From an uncultured Rhodocyclaceae bacterium (GTDB lineage: Bacteria; Pseudomonadota; Gammaproteobacteria; Burkholderiales; Rhodocyclaceae): a DNA stretch of 50,883 bases. Every line of letters begins with the position of its first letter. Within the stretch, counting starts at the first letter, position 1. Location of the stretch: assembly GCA_900549295.1 (NCBI GenBank), contig URNG01000006.1:1-50883 (forward strand), read 5' to 3'. Below the pieces are notes generated by a model. The model saw only the letters and a list, made by a program, of their open reading frames with translations. It did not search any database and had not been told where the DNA came from. The translations under genes were made by a program, and so were the position numbers. Positions 49,179 through 50,883 of this stretch are shown in pieces.

Positions 49179-50201
49179 ATGTCCAAAAAACTTCCCCATC
49201 GCACTCTGACCGCCCGCCTGACCGTATTCGCCGCGCTCGGCTTCGGCGTCCTGTCGTCCGCGCTGGCGCAGACGACCCTGCTCAACGTGTCCTACGACGT
49301 GACCCGCGAGCTGTACAAGGACATCAATCCGGCCTTCTCCGCGGCCTATAAGAAGCAGGCCGGCGTCGACGTCACCGTCAACCAGTCGCACGGCGGTTCC
49401 TCGAAGCAGGCGCTGTCGGTGGCCGCCGGCCTGGAGGCGGACGTCATCACGATGAACCAGTCGCCGGACATCGACATTCTGGTCGAGCGCGGCGGCGTCG
49501 TTGCCGCCGACTGGCGCAAGCAGTTCCCGCACGATGCCGCGCCGTACACGACGACCTCGGTCTTCCTGGTGCGCAAGGGCAACCCGAAGAACATCAAGGA
49601 CTGGGACGATCTCACCAAGCCGGGCGTCGAAGTCATCGTGCCGAACCCGAAAACCTCCGGCAATGGCCGCTACACCTATCTCGCCGCCTGGGGCTATGCG
49701 CTCGACAAAGGGAGCGAAGCCGCCGCCAGGGATTTCGTCCAGCGCCTGTTTGCCAACGTGCCGGTGCTCGACGGCGGCGGGCGTGGGGCGACCACGACCT
49801 TCACGCAGCGCGACGTGGGCGACGTGCTCGTCACCTTCGAGAACGAAGCCATCCTGATCGCCAGGGAACTCGGCGGCAGCAAGTTCGACATCGTTTATCC
49901 GTCGGTCACCATCGAAGCCGCCGCGCCGGTCGCGGTGGTGCAAAAGGTGGTGACCAAGCGCGGCACGGCCAAGGTCGCCAAGGCCTATCTCGATTTCCTC
50001 TACTCGCCGGCGGCGCAGGAGATCATCGCGCAGCACAACTTCCGCCCGCGCGACGCGGCGGTGTTCAAGAAGCACGCCGCCAAGTACCCGAACGTGCGCA
50101 CCTTCACCGTCGAGAGCAAGCTCGGCGGCTGGGGCAGCGTCCAGAAGCAGCATTTCGCCGACGGCGCGCTGTACGACCAGATCATCGTCCTGAAACGCTG
50201 A
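49179..50201 (+). CDS. sbp: Sulfate ABC transporter substrate-binding protein (copy 2)
   Basis: The 340-residue protein has a longer basic signal peptide (cleavage near 30, SSALAQ). Its mature part parallels copy 1: TTLLNVSYDVTRELYK, NQSHGGSSKQALSVAAG and NPKTSGNGRYTYLAAW. The two have clearly diverged (for example DVITMNQSPDID against DVVTLALAGDID), so they may prefer different oxyanions such as thiosulfate and sulfate. GGAG precedes ATG 49179. The permease gene cysT begins one base after its stop, so copy 2 is the one directly coupled to the permease. Confidence 0.94.
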   Translation: MSKKLPHRTLTARLTVFAALGFGVLSSALAQTTLLNVSYDVTRELYKDINPAFSAAYKKQAGVDVTVNQSHGGSSKQALSVAAGLEADVITMNQSPDIDILVERGGVVAADWRKQFPHDAAPYTTTSVFLVRKGNPKNIKDWDDLTKPGVEVIVPNPKTSGNGRYTYLAAWGYALDKGSEAAARDFVQRLFANVPVLDGGGRGATTTFTQRDVGDVLVTFENEAILIARELGGSKFDIVYPSVTIEAAAPVAVVQKVVTKRGTAKVAKAYLDFLYSPAAQEIIAQHNFRPRDAAVFKKHAAKYPNVRTFTVESKLGGWGSVQKQHFADGALYDQIIVLKR

Positions 50202-50202
50202 A

Positions 50203-50883
50203 ATGGCTGCCGCAAAAACCTTCCGCGTGCTGCCGGGCTTCAATCTGACGCTCGGCTACACCCTCGGTTACCTGTCGCTGATCGTGCTGATCCCGCTCGC
50301 CGCCGTTTTCCTGAAAACGGCGACGCTGACCTTCGAGGAATTCTGGAACGTGGTCAGCGCCGAGCGCGTGGTGGCCTCCTACAAGCTCTCTTTCGGCGCG
50401 TCGCTGCTGGCCGCCGCGATCAATGCCGTGTTCGGGCTGTTGCTGGCCTGGGCGCTGGTGCGTTATTCCTTCCCCGGCAAGAAGCTGGTCGATGCGCTGG
50501 TCGACCTGCCCTTCGCGCTGCCGACGGCGGTGGCCGGTATCGCGCTGACCGCGCTCTACGCCAAAAACGGCTGGCTCGGCCAGTATCTCGAACCGCTCGG
50601 CGTCAAGGTGGCGTTCACGCCGCTCGGCATTCTCATCGCGCTGGTGTTCATCGGCCTGCCTTTCGTCGTGCGTACCGTGCAGCCGATCCTGGAAGACCTC
50701 GACACCGAACTCGAAGAAGCCGCCGCCAGCCTCGGCGCGCAGCGCTGGCAGACGTTCTGGCACGTCACCCTGCCCATCCTGCTGCCGGCGCTGCTCACCG
50801 GCTTCGCGCTGGCGTTTGCCCGCGCCGTCGGCGAGTACGGCTCCCGCGCCCTTACCCCCCGGCAACCGCCCCTTTTGACCAGC
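50203..50883 (+). CDS. cysT: Sulfate ABC transporter permease CysT (3' end outside window)
   Basis: The frame from ATG 50203 is open for 227 codons to the window end. It encodes a CysT/CysU permease (GFNLTLGYTLGYLSLIVLIPL, DLPFALPTAVAGIALTALYA) with the EAA loop EEAAASLGAQRWQTFWHVTLP. It forms the sulfate channel with CysW. After GEYGS the last 14 codons are abnormal: the family normally continues VIFIAGN-P, whereas here the frame reads RALTPRQPP. The underlying bases look like the expected sequence with compensating small errors (see findings). About 50 C-terminal residues are beyond the window. Confidence 0.9.
   Translation, partial: MAAAKTFRVLPGFNLTLGYTLGYLSLIVLIPLAAVFLKTATLTFEEFWNVVSAERVVASYKLSFGASLLAAAINAVFGLLLAWALVRYSFPGKKLVDALVDLPFALPTAVAGIALTALYAKNGWLGQYLEPLGVKVAFTPLGILIALVFIGLPFVVRTVQPILEDLDTELEEAAASLGAQRWQTFWHVTLPILLPALLTGFALAFARAVGEYGSRALTPRQPPLLTS

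Overview
The window looks like a chromosomal segment of a GC-rich betaproteobacterium, most likely Rhodocyclales-like. This is inferred from a PhaM-type PHB granule protein, a zapB-like/zapA/6S RNA cluster, a type IV minor-pilin operon with PilY1, an acetate symporter pair, and a branched-chain-amino-acid-type (LIV) ABC operon flanked by two acyl-CoA ligase genes. I saw no tRNA, rRNA, CRISPR array, prophage block or insertion sequence. Coding density is high.

Layout. 1-3.5 kb: a membrane methyltransferase, a hybrid-type histidine kinase and a convergent LuxR-family response regulator. 3.5-8.9 kb: phaM, an AEC transporter, an NfeD/SPFH pair, a cysteine-containing membrane protein, an AMACR-type racemase and a small exported protein. 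8.9-17.4 kb (minus strand): a fatty-acyl-CoA-ligase-like gene, LivG, LivH, LivM, a binding protein, LivF and a PaaK-like ligase, with a divergent Crp/Fnr regulator. Together they would import an organic acid and activate it with CoA. 18.3-23.9 kb: queC, a YeeE/YedE thiosulfate-type transporter, a degenerate EAL-HDOD protein, a Tim44-domain protein, cobO and a small HTH regulator. 24.2-30.0 kb: fimT/pilV/pilW/pilX/pilY1/pilE, mostly joined by ATGA overlaps. 30.1-33 kb: an Rpn-type nuclease and btuCD-like transport genes. 33.0-37.6 kb: a zapB-like gene, zapA, 6S RNA, a TauE/SafE exporter, an enoyl-CoA hydratase, and DUF485/actP. 48.0-50.9 kb: two tandem sulfate-binding proteins and a 5' portion of cysT running off the window.

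The most interesting region is 37.7-47.9 kb, a seven-gene co-directional operon. In order it encodes a YjfI-like DUF2170 protein, a PspA/IM30 homologue of the YjfJ type, a small protein that looks like two ribbon-helix-helix units in tandem, YqiJ, the flotillin YqiK, a double zinc-ribbon protein, and a 1760-residue DUF3686/AAA+ ATPase. It is preceded by a 44-bp palindrome with 15-bp perfect outer arms lying across a consensus -35 hexamer. The parts are known families. The combination suggests a self-regulated membrane-stress system in which a PspA coat and a flotillin scaffold are paired with a very large AAA+ remodeller. The tandem-RHH protein is a candidate for the regulator that binds the palindrome.

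Other things to note are promoters placed so that two mRNAs would be leaderless, a long intergenic hairpin that includes the livF stop codon, and apparent base-call damage in the last 40 bases of the window.
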